Origin: Colimorpha sp045576855
GTDB taxonomy: Bacteria > Bacteroidota > Bacteroidia > Bacteroidales > P3
Assembly: GCA_045576855.1 (NCBI GenBank)
Contig: JAZNHG010000002.1
Coordinates: 1-64,000, forward strand
Length of the DNA: 64,000 nt
Reading direction: 5' to 3'
This document shows, one piece after another, positions 51,456-59,426 of this stretch. The notes beneath the pieces were generated by a model. It saw only the letters and a list, made by a program, of their open reading frames with translations, was not told the origin of the DNA and did no database searches. The translations under genes were made by a program, and so were the position numbers. Position 1 is the first letter of the stretch, and the number at the start of each line of letters is the position of its first letter.

Positions 51456-52034
51456 ATGAGGAAAAGAGCAGAAGAGCCCTTGCCACAAATCGAGGGTTAT
51501 GAACCTGTGCAGCGCACCATCAGCATTCTGGCCGCCAACATCTGGGCCGTGGTGGTGATAGTGATGGCCGGTGGGGTAGGGTGGTGGCTCACCAAATGGA
51601 CCCATCCCGACGCAGCCCTCGCAGTTTTCGACATGCTGTGGCTCGGAGTGATGCTTGTGGTGGGCATAGTGGTACACGAGTTAATCCACGGACTTACCTG
51701 GATTGCCTTGACCAAAGGACGCTTTAGCCACCTCTCTTTCGGCACCGTGCAGGGAGCTGCCTACTGTCATGTCGACGTGCCGATGACCAAGCGGAACTAC
51801 ATCATAATGGCCCTGATGCCGGGTCTGCTGACGGGCATGGTGCCCTGGCTGGCCGGCATCGCTGTTGGCAACCTGCTGTGGATGCTGTTCGGTGTGGTGA
51901 TGATAGGCGGCGCCATGGGCGACATCATGCTTGTGTGGTCCATCCGCAAGGAGACGTCGGACACCATGATCTACGACAATCCCAGCCTGGTTGGCTACTA
52001 CGTCTACGAGAAGTGCAAACAAGCAGATGCTTGA
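51456..52034 (+). CDS. DUF3267 family membrane protein with HExxH motif
   Basis: A 192-aa protein with about four membrane helices (ILAANIWAVVVIVMAGGVGWW, LWLGVMLVVGIVV, IIMALMPGLLTGMVPWLAGI, LLWMLFGVVMIGG). The segment VVHELIHGLTW carries HExxH at a helix end, as in site-2-type membrane proteases, and DIMLVW offers a possible third ligand. DUF3267 proteins are presumed metalloproteases, substrate unknown. Its last eight bases overlap the start of the second RAYT gene. Confidence 0.8.
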   Translation: MRKRAEEPLPQIEGYEPVQRTISILAANIWAVVVIVMAGGVGWWLTKWTHPDAALAVFDMLWLGVMLVVGIVVHELIHGLTWIALTKGRFSHLSFGTVQGAAYCHVDVPMTKRNYIIMALMPGLLTGMVPWLAGIAVGNLLWMLFGVVMIGGAMGDIMLVWSIRKETSDTMIYDNPSLVGYYVYEKCKQADA

Positions 52035-53082
52035 CAAAAGGCAGATAGAGGAAAAGAAACGCTTCGCCGGCCCCAAAAAGCCGTCGATGAAGCGTCGGAG
52101 CGAGACCCACGACTACCACTCCAAGCGATTTTACATGGTGACGATGGAGGTCGTGGGGAGATGGGCTGTGCTGGGCGAGTTGCAGGGCGACGAACGCCAT
52201 GCCACCATAGCCCTGAGCACGCTGGGTCGCGGGGTAGAGGAGGAGTGGCTTGGAATACCGCGTTATTATCCGCAGGTCGTCATGGTGAAGCACCAGGTGA
52301 TGCCTGACCATTTACATGGCATCCTCTATGTGAAGGAAGCCACCGATTCCCATCTGGGTCAGGTGCTGAAGGGTTTTAAACTGGGATGTAACCGCAGATT
52401 GAGGGGGTTGCTTGCTATGGCGGCGATTCAATCGCCGCAAACGGACGAATCCATCCCCGTCCTGCCACCCAGCGAAGCGCATCGCCTTCTATCGTTTGCT
52501 GCGATTGAATCGCAGCCCCCAGACAAAGCCACACTATGGGAAAAAGGCTATAACGACAAGATCCTGCACAATTACAGTACCCTCGATAAATGGAAATCCT
52601 ATGTCGGGGACAACCCCCGCCGCCTGGCTGTCCGCCGCGCCCACCCCGATTATTTCCGTGTCCGCTTCGGACTGCAGGTGGCAGGCCGCGAATACGCTGC
52701 CATCGGCAACCGCTTCCTCCTGCAACGACCCGAGCGGGTGCAGGTGCAGCTCTCACGCAGTCTCACCGACGAGCAGATCAGCCGGAAGGTCGACGAATAC
52801 CTCTCCTTGGCCCGTGCCGGTGCCGTCCTGGTGTCGCCGGCTATCTCCAAGGGTGAGCAGGCCGTGATGCGGGCTGCCCTCGACGCACGTCTGCCGCTCA
52901 TTTTCCTCACCCCTTGGGGCTTCAACAGCTTCTCCAAGCCGGGCCACCAGTACTTCGAAGCCTGCGCCGAAGGGCGCTTCCTCATCCTGGCCCCGTGGGA
53001 GCACCAGAACGAGCGCATCCCCCTGACCCGCGCCATGTGTCTTATGTTAAACTCAATGACAGAACAGATATGCAACCTATGA
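52027..53082 (+). CDS. REP-associated tyrosine transposase (RAYT) with C-terminal Rossmann-like domain, copy 2
   Basis: A 351-aa paralogue of the gene at 14199-15446. The HUH motif is VMPDHLHGIL (H95, H97), the catalytic tyrosine region GYNDKIL (Y175), and DNPRRLAVRRAHP follows. The C-terminal 150 residues (GAVLVSPAISKGEQAVMRAAL, RFLILAPWEHQNERIPLTRAMC) resemble a DprA/SLOG-like fold (tentative). Residues about 131-161 are encoded by a palindrome pair at 52420-52516, at the same position as the insert in copy 1 but with a different sequence. The ATG at 52027 overlaps the end of the DUF3267 gene. The 3' end overlaps the start of the deacylase pseudogene (ATGA). Unlike copy 1, it has no palindromic C-terminal tail. 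Confidence 0.75.
   Translation: MLDKRQIEEKKRFAGPKKPSMKRRSETHDYHSKRFYMVTMEVVGRWAVLGELQGDERHATIALSTLGRGVEEEWLGIPRYYPQVVMVKHQVMPDHLHGILYVKEATDSHLGQVLKGFKLGCNRRLRGLLAMAAIQSPQTDESIPVLPPSEAHRLLSFAAIESQPPDKATLWEKGYNDKILHNYSTLDKWKSYVGDNPRRLAVRRAHPDYFRVRFGLQVAGREYAAIGNRFLLQRPERVQVQLSRSLTDEQISRKVDEYLSLARAGAVLVSPAISKGEQAVMRAALDARLPLIFLTPWGFNSFSKPGHQYFEACAEGRFLILAPWEHQNERIPLTRAMCLMLNSMTEQICNL
52420..52516. repeat. Paired REP-like palindromes inside the second RAYT gene
   Basis: GCGGCGATT-C-AATCGCCGC (52420-52438) and GCTGCGATT-G-AATCGCAGC (52498-52516) are perfect 9-bp palindromes, mutually inverted as shown by C versus G at the centre, about 60 bases apart. They keep the reading frame and code for AAIQS and AAIES. 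Confidence 0.85.
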
Positions 53083-53763
53083 TTGGACAACCGCAAGTCT
53101 ACGAAGCCCTGCAGCGCATGGGAATCCCCTTCGACTACTACGAGCACCCCGAGGCACCCACCATCGAGATAGCCGCCCAGTTCTACCGCGGCGAGGGTAC
53201 CACGCTCTGTAAAAACCTCTTCTTCCGCAACCACAAGGGCAACCGCCACTATCTGGTCATCATGGGCAGCCGCCATGCGATGGACATCCACGACATGGAG
53301 CACCAAGTCGGATCGTAGCCATGTCCGTCTGTGGGCCAAGGGGGTGGCCATTAGTATTGTCTTCCTAAGCCCGCTTGGCCTCCCACTTTGTAAAAACCTC
53401 TTCTTCCGCAACCACAAGGGCACCCGCCACTATCTGGTCATCATGGACAGCCGCCATGCGATGGACATCCACGACATGGAGCACCGCCTGCACCAGGGCA
53501 AGCTCTCCTTCGCCAGCCCCGAGCGTATGATGAAATACCTGGGTGTGCGGCCCGGCAGCGTCTCGCTGTTTACGTTGGTCAACGACGCCAGCCACGAGGT
53601 CACCCTTTTCGTCGACCGCCAGCTGCTGCAGGCCGAGAAGGTGAGCTTCCACCCCAACGACAACCGCGCCTCGCTGGTGATAAGCCGCGACGACATGTTG
53701 AAATTCATCCGCACGGTCGGCAATCCCTACGAGGTTGTTGATTTATACGACCCGAATTGTTGA
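53079..53763 (+). pseudogene. Prolyl-tRNA deacylase (YbaK/ProX family) broken by a 181-bp partial duplication
   Basis: The intact protein would edit mischarged tRNA-Pro. Its N-terminal part (GIPFDYYEHPEAPTIEIA, then CKNLFFRNHKGNRHYLV) runs from the ATG at 53079 to a TAG after HDMEHQVGS near 53318. The C-terminal part (KLSFASPERMMKYLG, PGSVSLFTLVND, FHPNDNRASLVI) is read in another frame and ends at 53763. A segment of about 97 bases occurs twice (from about 53208 and 53389), 181 bases apart, not a multiple of three, so the frame is lost. Deleting one copy with the 84 bases between them would restore one protein of about 165 residues. Confidence 0.85.
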
Positions 53764-53780
53764 TAACCCTCTGAAAACAA

Positions 53781-53796
53781 TGTTTCACGTGGAACA
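53781..53796. promoter_or_regulatory. parS: parS site (ParB-binding centromere)
   Basis: TGTTTCACGTGGAACA is the exact reverse complement of a sequence satisfying the ParB consensus TGTTNCACGTGAAACA (16 of 16). A TGTTGATAAC word lies at 53758-53767, in the same relation as at the second site. Confidence 0.85.
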
Positions 53797-53797
53797 A

Positions 53798-53826
53798 AAA
53801 AGAGTGGCACATCGTGTCACTCTTTT
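53798..53826. terminator. Bidirectional terminator between convergent genes
   Basis: AAAAGAGTG (53798-53806) and CACTCTTTT (53818-53826) with an 11-base loop, giving a T-tract on either strand. It serves the deacylase pseudogene on one side and the vWA gene (stop at 53846) on the other. Confidence 0.85.
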
Positions 53827-53845
53827 GTTGTCTTAGTGGTTATTG

Positions 53846-55345
53846 TTACCGTCCTCCAAAGATGGAGTAGCCGACACCGAGACCAAAAGCATATCCACCA
53901 TCTCCTGAATAATATAAGAGTGCATTGACATACCAGGGTGATTTAAATTTGTAACCTACATTTATATAGGAAGAGACCCATTCGGATAAATTTGTTCCTG
54001 CGCTAAATAAAAGTGCAGTGTTGTTGTCGAATGATAATCTGCATAGGGGCCCTACTCTCAATAACATTTCATCTTCTGCTAAATTATAACCAAGGCTTAT
54101 TGATGCTCCTAGAGAAAACATGGACGAAAGCGACCATGTGAAATCAGTTCCTAGACATAAATCTGCAATATCACAATAATCATAATCACCCAGTGTTCCA
54201 TAAGCAAAAGAAGTGTTGACTCCCAGCCAGAACTTACTAGGCTTTCTTTCTTTAACTACCTTTGTGGTTTCATCGCGGAATGTCCAGCCTACGCGGCCGC
54301 TGGCTCCCACGGGAATATAGCAGTAGAGAACCATATTGCTCTTGACAAGGTCTTCTGCCAGTTTATGGAACTCTGAGACCAGCTGCGACATGTCTTTCAA
54401 CTTACGTACGTCGTCGCAGATGGCTTGTGCCCTCTGGTCGAACTGCCGCTCCTGACCATCGGTCATATCGTCGCCGCGCACGGTGACGATGGTGGAACTG
54501 ACCATACGATTATTGATTCTCTCTCGTGAGGAACCTTTCATCATCGGTCGAAGGTGATCATAGTATTCGGTGGGCGTAGTTAGTTGACGTTTGTCGTCGA
54601 CCGAAGCCTGGTCCAGTCCGTCGGTGAAAGCATAGATTCGCGACTCCTTGTACTCGTCGTCCTTGATGTTGTTCTGTGCATCGCTTTTCAGCATGTCGAG
54701 CGCCTTCTCGAGCGAGTAGTACAGAGCGGTGCCGTTTTGCATTTCAAGGCCACGGATGAAATCTACAATTTCACGATAGTTGGTGGCATCCAGCGTGGTG
54801 ATCTCCCGTATCCGAGTGAACTTTACGGTAGAGAAACCGATGACACCTACGCGGAAGACATCTTTCTCCTGTGACTCGCGATACAGTTGCCCGACGAATT
54901 CGATAGCGGCATCCTGCACCTTCTTGAAGTCGTCGCCGAGCGATTTGCTGTTGTCGACCACCAGCATGATGTTGGTCTTCATGGTCGATTCCATCTGCTG
55001 TTCGCCTTGGCGCACCTCCGAGTCGTAGATCCACTCACCTATTTCCTCGTCGTAGCGCCAGAAGTCCAGATTGGTCATGGGATGGAAGGGGTGGGTGGTC
55101 ACACTGTCGAACCTCACCACGAGGTCGGCCATCGCGGTAGGCCTGGCTAAACGCCGGGGGATATAGGTGAAGTCGATTTGTTTTCCGACGGCACCTACGA
55201 GGTAGCGATTGCCGTTCTCCACCTTCATGGTTCCGGTGATGCTGTACTTGGCGTGATCGGGGTCGGTGCGGGGCTTGTTCTGTGCCACGGCGGGCAGCGT
55301 CAACGCCGTCAGCAGGACAGCCAGAATCGTTAGTTTGTGTTTCAT
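53846..55345 (-). CDS. Exported vWA-domain protein with C-terminal beta-barrel-like part
   Basis: A 499-aa protein with signal peptide (MKHKLTILAVLLTALTLPAVAQ). Residues about 120-320 form a von Willebrand A domain: metal-site DNSKS in IMLVVDNSKSLGDDF, GVIGFSTVKF, MQNGTALYYSLEKALDML and AFTDGLDQAS. The last 130 residues alternate short hydrophobic strands with turns (FAYGTLGDYDYCDIADLCLG, GASISLGYNLAEDEM, NALLYYSGDGGYAFGLGVG) ending in a terminal hydrophobic strand, the look of a small outer-membrane barrel. It likely sits in the outer membrane with the vWA part in the periplasm or exposed. Partner unknown. Confidence 0.78.
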   Translation of the reverse strand: MKHKLTILAVLLTALTLPAVAQNKPRTDPDHAKYSITGTMKVENGNRYLVGAVGKQIDFTYIPRRLARPTAMADLVVRFDSVTTHPFHPMTNLDFWRYDEEIGEWIYDSEVRQGEQQMESTMKTNIMLVVDNSKSLGDDFKKVQDAAIEFVGQLYRESQEKDVFRVGVIGFSTVKFTRIREITTLDATNYREIVDFIRGLEMQNGTALYYSLEKALDMLKSDAQNNIKDDEYKESRIYAFTDGLDQASVDDKRQLTTPTEYYDHLRPMMKGSSRERINNRMVSSTIVTVRGDDMTDGQERQFDQRAQAICDDVRKLKDMSQLVSEFHKLAEDLVKSNMVLYCYIPVGASGRVGWTFRDETTKVVKERKPSKFWLGVNTSFAYGTLGDYDYCDIADLCLGTDFTWSLSSMFSLGASISLGYNLAEDEMLLRVGPLCRLSFDNNTALLFSAGTNLSEWVSSYINVGYKFKSPWYVNALLYYSGDGGYAFGLGVGYSIFGGR

Positions 55346-55389
55346 AATACCTGTTTTTAATTGTTAATGTTCCAATCTTCAATCAGGCA

Positions 55390-55669
55390 TAAAAAAAGCG
55401 CGGGTCAAGTGTTCATCGCTTATCCCGCTTGTAAGGCTCTCGCATTGCCCTTGGTAGAAGATAAGCAATGCCGAAGCCCACGCTGCCGACTATATACAAC
55501 AATGGTATATGACGCACCAGTGGACGCTGGCTGTTGCTTTTATCCTGCTATCAAGTTCGAATTTGCGAGATTCTACAAGCCGCAGATAAAAACGTCTAAC
55601 ACAACGTCTTTCCTTATGTCCTGCCGTCCCACCCGCGTACCCGTCTGTCGCGGCTTCGGCGGTTGAACG
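55390..55669 (-). ncRNA. Candidate small RNA or structured leader upstream of the vWA gene
   Basis: A promoter pair TTTG (about 55703-55707) and TACTTTTG (55676-55683, minus strand), 19 bases apart, fires toward the vWA gene. About 280 bases later GCGGG and CCCGC arms, followed by TTTTTTT (55391-55397), resemble a terminator 45 bases before the vWA start. No credible protein is encoded. Either a stand-alone RNA or an attenuating leader; I do not recognise a known family (not tmRNA, no RNase P core). Confidence 0.4.
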
Positions 55670-55675
55670 ACGATG

Positions 55676-55707
55676 CAAAAGTACAACTATTTCCCGAAAC
55701 GGCAAAA
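55676..55707 (-). promoter_or_regulatory. Housekeeping promoter for the candidate RNA / vWA gene
   Basis: TTTG at -33 and TACTTTTG at -7 with 19-base spacing on the minus strand, one of the best consensus promoters in the window. Confidence 0.7.
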
Positions 55708-55821
55708 TATTTTTTTCGATTCTCCGCGATTGCCTTAAATATGAGGCCAAGCCCAGCGTAGAACGCTGGGCCGATTGCTTGTGTCAATTACAGCTCAAGC
55801 TGTTGATAACTAGTAAAAACA

Positions 55822-55837
55822 GGTTTCACGTGAAACA
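55822..55837. promoter_or_regulatory. parS: Second parS site
   Basis: GGTTTCACGTGAAACA contains the 14-bp perfect palindrome GTTTCACGTGAAAC and matches the ParB consensus at 15 of 16 bases. TGTTGATAAC lies at 55801-55810, as before the first site. Confidence 0.85.
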
Positions 55838-55877
55838 CGCACATGTGACCCTCAGTCCTTGAGGAGCACATGTGCGT
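55837..55877 (-). terminator. Hairpin over the end of the adhesin-like gene
   Basis: ACGCACATGTG (55837-55847) and CACATGTGCGT (55867-55877) are 11-bp arms spanning the stop codon at 55852. On the minus strand the parS site and CTGTTTTT follow. A further GCCCAGCGT/ACGCTGGGC hairpin lies at 55751-55771. Confidence 0.55.
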
Positions 55878-58800
55878 TTCCGGTCACGTCGCCGGCCATA
55901 CCACCTCCGAATACATTGCCGTTGATGTGGATATGTCCGCGCAGCTGCACGTAGGTATCGCCGGTGATTTCGCCTTTCGCCTCGCCGAGCACGCCTTTGC
56001 CGCCGCCGAAGATGTTCTTTTTCACCGTGCCGTTGTAGCCCAGCACCTTGAATTCATTGCCTGTGGCGTTGTAGTTGGCTTCGTGGCCGCCGCCGAACAC
56101 ATGACCCCAGATGAGGGGCTGGTCGGTGTGGTCGGTGAGCGAGGTGGAGTCGCCGACGATGACGTGCACATTGCCCGTCACCGAGGTGCCGACGCCATAG
56201 CCGCTGCCGAACACATTGCCCAGGTCGTCGTTCTGTCCGCTCGCGCCGACGGTGCCGCCCAGGATGCTTACCTTCACAGGACCGGCCACTGTACCGCTGG
56301 TGTTGGAACCTCCGTAGACTCCTCCGATTACTGTGCCACCGGTCATCTGGATGTTGACTATCTGGCCTTGCTGCTGATTGCTGCCGCCGAAGACCTTGCC
56401 ACGGACGGTACCGCCCAAGATGTGGATGTTAGACCCATGACCATTTCCAGCATTGACATATCCGTAGTTGCCGCCGCCGAAGACGTTGCGTTCAACCTCG
56501 CCTTCATCGGCAATGACAATGGTGGAGTTGAATACTTGTCCAACAGTGGTTCCGCCTTCTATTCCGCTGCCGGCTCCAAATAGATTGCCTCCGGTCGATG
56601 AGCCTATTAGGGTGCTGCTGTTTTTGCTGTTGCATTCAGCGTTACCACCTAAGTATATCTCGGTTGAACCGTACAATTCACCATTGGTTGTTTGGGTTCC
56701 GTTGCAGCCTCCGGCAATCCAACCGCCGATTTCACCTCCGGTGATGACAAATCGACGATCACCACAGGCTCCGGCATACACTGCTGCCCCGTAAATTGAA
56801 CTTCTGATTTTGGCATTGCCTTTCATGATTCGGATCAGAACACTCCAAGAGCCATCGTTGACAACATATGTTGTATATCTGTTGGCTGCTTGATTGGTTG
56901 TAGGACCATAGGAATTCAGACCGGCAGAAATCATGTTCATTTCGCCTCCTTCAATAATCAGTCTCCGTTTGCCGCAGTATTTTACACCGGCATTATCCGA
57001 GCCACGTGTGCCCATGTAGAACACCTCCTCATCATTTGTGCTCTTTTCGGAATGTATTTTCCCGCTTTTAATGCACCAGTCAAATGTCAGTGTGTTTCTC
57101 ATGGCACTACTGTTGAACACTGCGCCGTGATCGGATCCGTAGATATAACCGTTGGGGGCTATACTCAGTTTGGTGTTGTCTCCGTTTCCGTTGTTTGCTG
57201 CTCGGTCGTAGTCACATCCAATCGTGCATCTGACTCCGGTCACAGAATTGCTATAGGTTGTTGATCCGGCGCCATAGTTATCCGTATATACGTAAAGCAG
57301 GTTGAGGTTGTTGATGGTTCCGCTTTCAAGCCGATAGGAGCATTTGTCAATGGCAGAAGTATGTTGATTTCCCGTATAGGCAAATCCAATCATGTGTGTC
57401 ACCGATCCGGAAATTCCCCTGCCCCAAATCAAATAGTTGTTGCCAGCGGTAAATCGGGTGGCATCTATTTTTATATACTCGAACTTGGTGTCGGCGCCGC
57501 AGGTGTAGTTGCTGGTTTGTGTGGTGCCAGTGGGGACGGCGGTGAGGGTGTTGGTGCCGTCGGTGCCGTCGGGGTAGACGGCGCTGATGGTGGCCGCGTA
57601 GTCGAGTGCTGAGGTGCGGGTGCCGATGTAGAAGTTGCGCTCGTAGGCGTTGGTGCCGGTGACGTGCGTGCTGCCGCCGATGTAGGCTCTGGCCCAGAGG
57701 GCTTCGAACTCGACCTTCATGCCGTACTCGCTGGTGGGGGCGAAGTAGAGCACCTGCTCGGCATCGACGGTGCCGCCCACGGCAATGCTGTTGCCGCCGG
57801 TGGCGGCGTCGTAGATGGCACCGCCTTCCAGCGTCTTCACGCGCCAGCGGTAGAAGCCGGTGTAGTATTTGGTGCTGCCGCTGGTGAAGGTGGGACGCAC
57901 GCTGAAGGGGTTGGGGATGGTGCGGTATTCGCAGCGGCCGCTGGGGTTGGAGGCGGTGCTGCCGTCGGTGCGCTCCAGGGTCTTGTAGTAGACGAAGGTG
58001 TGCTGCGTCTCACCGCTGAGGATGCCCACGCGCACGGTGGTCGCGTCGGTGTTCCAGGTGGTGTTGCCCGGCGTGGTGCTGTTGGTGGTAGTGTTGACGG
58101 TGTTGGTGCCGTTGCCATAGTAGCTGATCTTCACGTTGGCGGGGTTCCAGGAGCGGATGGGGGAATTATACTCTTTGTTGTAGTAGGCCCACTCATGGGG
58201 CTCGTAGTCGTTCAGGGTGACGGTGGTGGCTGTGACGCCGGTGGTGCCGCCGACACGGTTCTCGGCGGTGGCAGCGTCCTTGGCCAGCATCACGGTCTGG
58301 GTGGCCGTGACGGTGTGTCCGGCGGCCTGGGCGCTGAAGGTGACGGTGAGGTTGGCCACGTCGGCGGGCAGGCTGGTGACGGTGAGCACGCCGGTGGCGG
58401 GGTCGATGGTGCCGTAGGTGGTGGGGCTGACGCTCCAGGCCACATTGGTCAGGGCGCCGGTATAGGTCTCGGTAGTGGTGGTGCTGCTACTCTCCGAAAC
58501 ATTGCCGCTGCGGTTGGTGCCGTTGATGCTCACCGAGAAGGTCTTGGTGGTAGTGGTGGTATAGGTGGCGGAGTGGCTGATGGTCCGGCTGAAGTTGTGG
58601 GCGCCGGTGGTGTAGATGGCCGTATTGCCGCCGATGGTGGCCGTGTAGCTTTCGGAGATAGGCGTGCTTCCGGTGGTGGTGTTGGTGGTGACGGTGACTC
58701 GATGCATGGTGCCGTTGTAGCTGTTGGTACTGCTGATTTTCCACCCGTTGTTATACACGATGTAGTATCTGTTGGAGTAATAGGTATTGTACGGGTTCTG

Positions 58801-59109
58801 ACCATCGGAAACATTGCTGTAGTCGTCACCGGATTCTCTCAAGGTCAGGGGTTGATTGTTATCAGACCAATAGATTTGGTAGCCTGGTGTCCCTTCGGGG
58901 GTGACGGTGGCAATCTTGTTGCCGTCGACGGTCCAGAGGCAGGTGTTGATGTCGAACGACGGGCCGGTCACATTGCCGATGGTGGTGGCTGTGGGGTGGG
59001 CCAGGATGTTGTTGCCGTTCGTGATGACGTAAAAGTCCTGCGCTTGCAGGGAATGGGGAATCGTGAGGGCCAGCAGCAGCACTGCGGCGAATGTAAGTGG
59101 ATGTTTCAT
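55852..59109 (-). CDS. Large secreted adhesin-like protein with GNVFGGG-type repeats
   Basis: A 1085-aa protein with signal peptide (MKHPLTFAAVLLLALTIPHSLQAQ). The first 270 residues are threonine- and asparagine-rich with Ig-like character (AWSVSPTTYGTIDPATGVLTVTSLP fits a bacterial Ig-like Big domain). The middle is unassigned. From about residue 880 it becomes a beta-helix-like array of short glycine-rich turns (NLFGAGSGIEGG, RNVFGGGNYGYVNAGN, GKVFGGSNQQQG, GGVYGGSN, NVFGSGYG, HVFGGGHE, NIFGGGKGV, NVFGGGMAGDVTG). It stops directly after a repeat, with no T9SS sorting domain and no anchor, which is unusual. A 3' truncation next to the parS region is possible. Confidence 0.75.
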   Translation of the reverse strand: MKHPLTFAAVLLLALTIPHSLQAQDFYVITNGNNILAHPTATTIGNVTGPSFDINTCLWTVDGNKIATVTPEGTPGYQIYWSDNNQPLTLRESGDDYSNVSDGQNPYNTYYSNRYYIVYNNGWKISSTNSYNGTMHRVTVTTNTTTGSTPISESYTATIGGNTAIYTTGAHNFSRTISHSATYTTTTTKTFSVSINGTNRSGNVSESSSTTTTETYTGALTNVAWSVSPTTYGTIDPATGVLTVTSLPADVANLTVTFSAQAAGHTVTATQTVMLAKDAATAENRVGGTTGVTATTVTLNDYEPHEWAYYNKEYNSPIRSWNPANVKISYYGNGTNTVNTTTNSTTPGNTTWNTDATTVRVGILSGETQHTFVYYKTLERTDGSTASNPSGRCEYRTIPNPFSVRPTFTSGSTKYYTGFYRWRVKTLEGGAIYDAATGGNSIAVGGTVDAEQVLYFAPTSEYGMKVEFEALWARAYIGGSTHVTGTNAYERNFYIGTRTSALDYAATISAVYPDGTDGTNTLTAVPTGTTQTSNYTCGADTKFEYIKIDATRFTAGNNYLIWGRGISGSVTHMIGFAYTGNQHTSAIDKCSYRLESGTINNLNLLYVYTDNYGAGSTTYSNSVTGVRCTIGCDYDRAANNGNGDNTKLSIAPNGYIYGSDHGAVFNSSAMRNTLTFDWCIKSGKIHSEKSTNDEEVFYMGTRGSDNAGVKYCGKRRLIIEGGEMNMISAGLNSYGPTTNQAANRYTTYVVNDGSWSVLIRIMKGNAKIRSSIYGAAVYAGACGDRRFVITGGEIGGWIAGGCNGTQTTNGELYGSTEIYLGGNAECNSKNSSTLIGSSTGGNLFGAGSGIEGGTTVGQVFNSTIVIADEGEVERNVFGGGNYGYVNAGNGHGSNIHILGGTVRGKVFGGSNQQQGQIVNIQMTGGTVIGGVYGGSNTSGTVAGPVKVSILGGTVGASGQNDDLGNVFGSGYGVGTSVTGNVHVIVGDSTSLTDHTDQPLIWGHVFGGGHEANYNATGNEFKVLGYNGTVKKNIFGGGKGVLGEAKGEITGDTYVQLRGHIHINGNVFGGGMAGDVTGNAHVLLKD

Positions 59110-59361
59110 CGCTCGATGTCCAGTTTTTTTTAGTTACAACCCCGATACCTGTAGGGGTCTGATAGTTTTGTAGATTACGGGTTACGATAGACATAGAGCA
59201 AAAGAGCCGCAGGTATCATTGTCCGTGTGGTCCTTGGACTCGGAATCGGTGCGATTCAGCGGTGCCAGATGGCGCGTCGGTTACAACGTCACTTTGCTCT
59301 AAACCGTTGCCGACCAGTGTTTTGTCAGCTCTCAGACCTCCAGTCGGCGGCCGCAAAGATA
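59110..59361 (-). other. Possible structured 5' leader of the adhesin-like gene
   Basis: A minus-strand TATCTTTG box (59354-59361) would give a leader of about 240 bases. Arms AGAGCAAA (59195-59202) and TTTGCTCT (59292-59299) enclose about 90 GC-rich bases, and GATACCTG occurs in both orientations (59140 and the complement at 59208). No riboswitch family is recognised. The plus strand shows no gene. Confidence 0.35.
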
Positions 59362-59392
59362 ATAAAAAAAACTTAATATGGGGAAAAAAGCG

Positions 59393-59400
59393 TATTTTTG
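59393..59400 (+). promoter_or_regulatory. -7 box of the RluA-family gene
   Basis: TATTTTTG fits TAnnTTTG and places transcription start near 59407. An ATG at 59409 would be leaderless, so the ATG at 59427 is preferred as start. Confidence 0.6.
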
Positions 59401-59426
59401 CAACCGCAATGGTACGCAAGCAAACT

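Noticed and set aside
55390..55669. tmRNA gene
   Set aside because: No tRNA-like acceptor ends and no tag-peptide frame ending in LAA.
57664..59133. Plus-strand open frame of about 490 codons opposite the adhesin-like gene
   Set aside because: Glycine-rich shadow of threonine-rich repeats on the other strand, no motifs.
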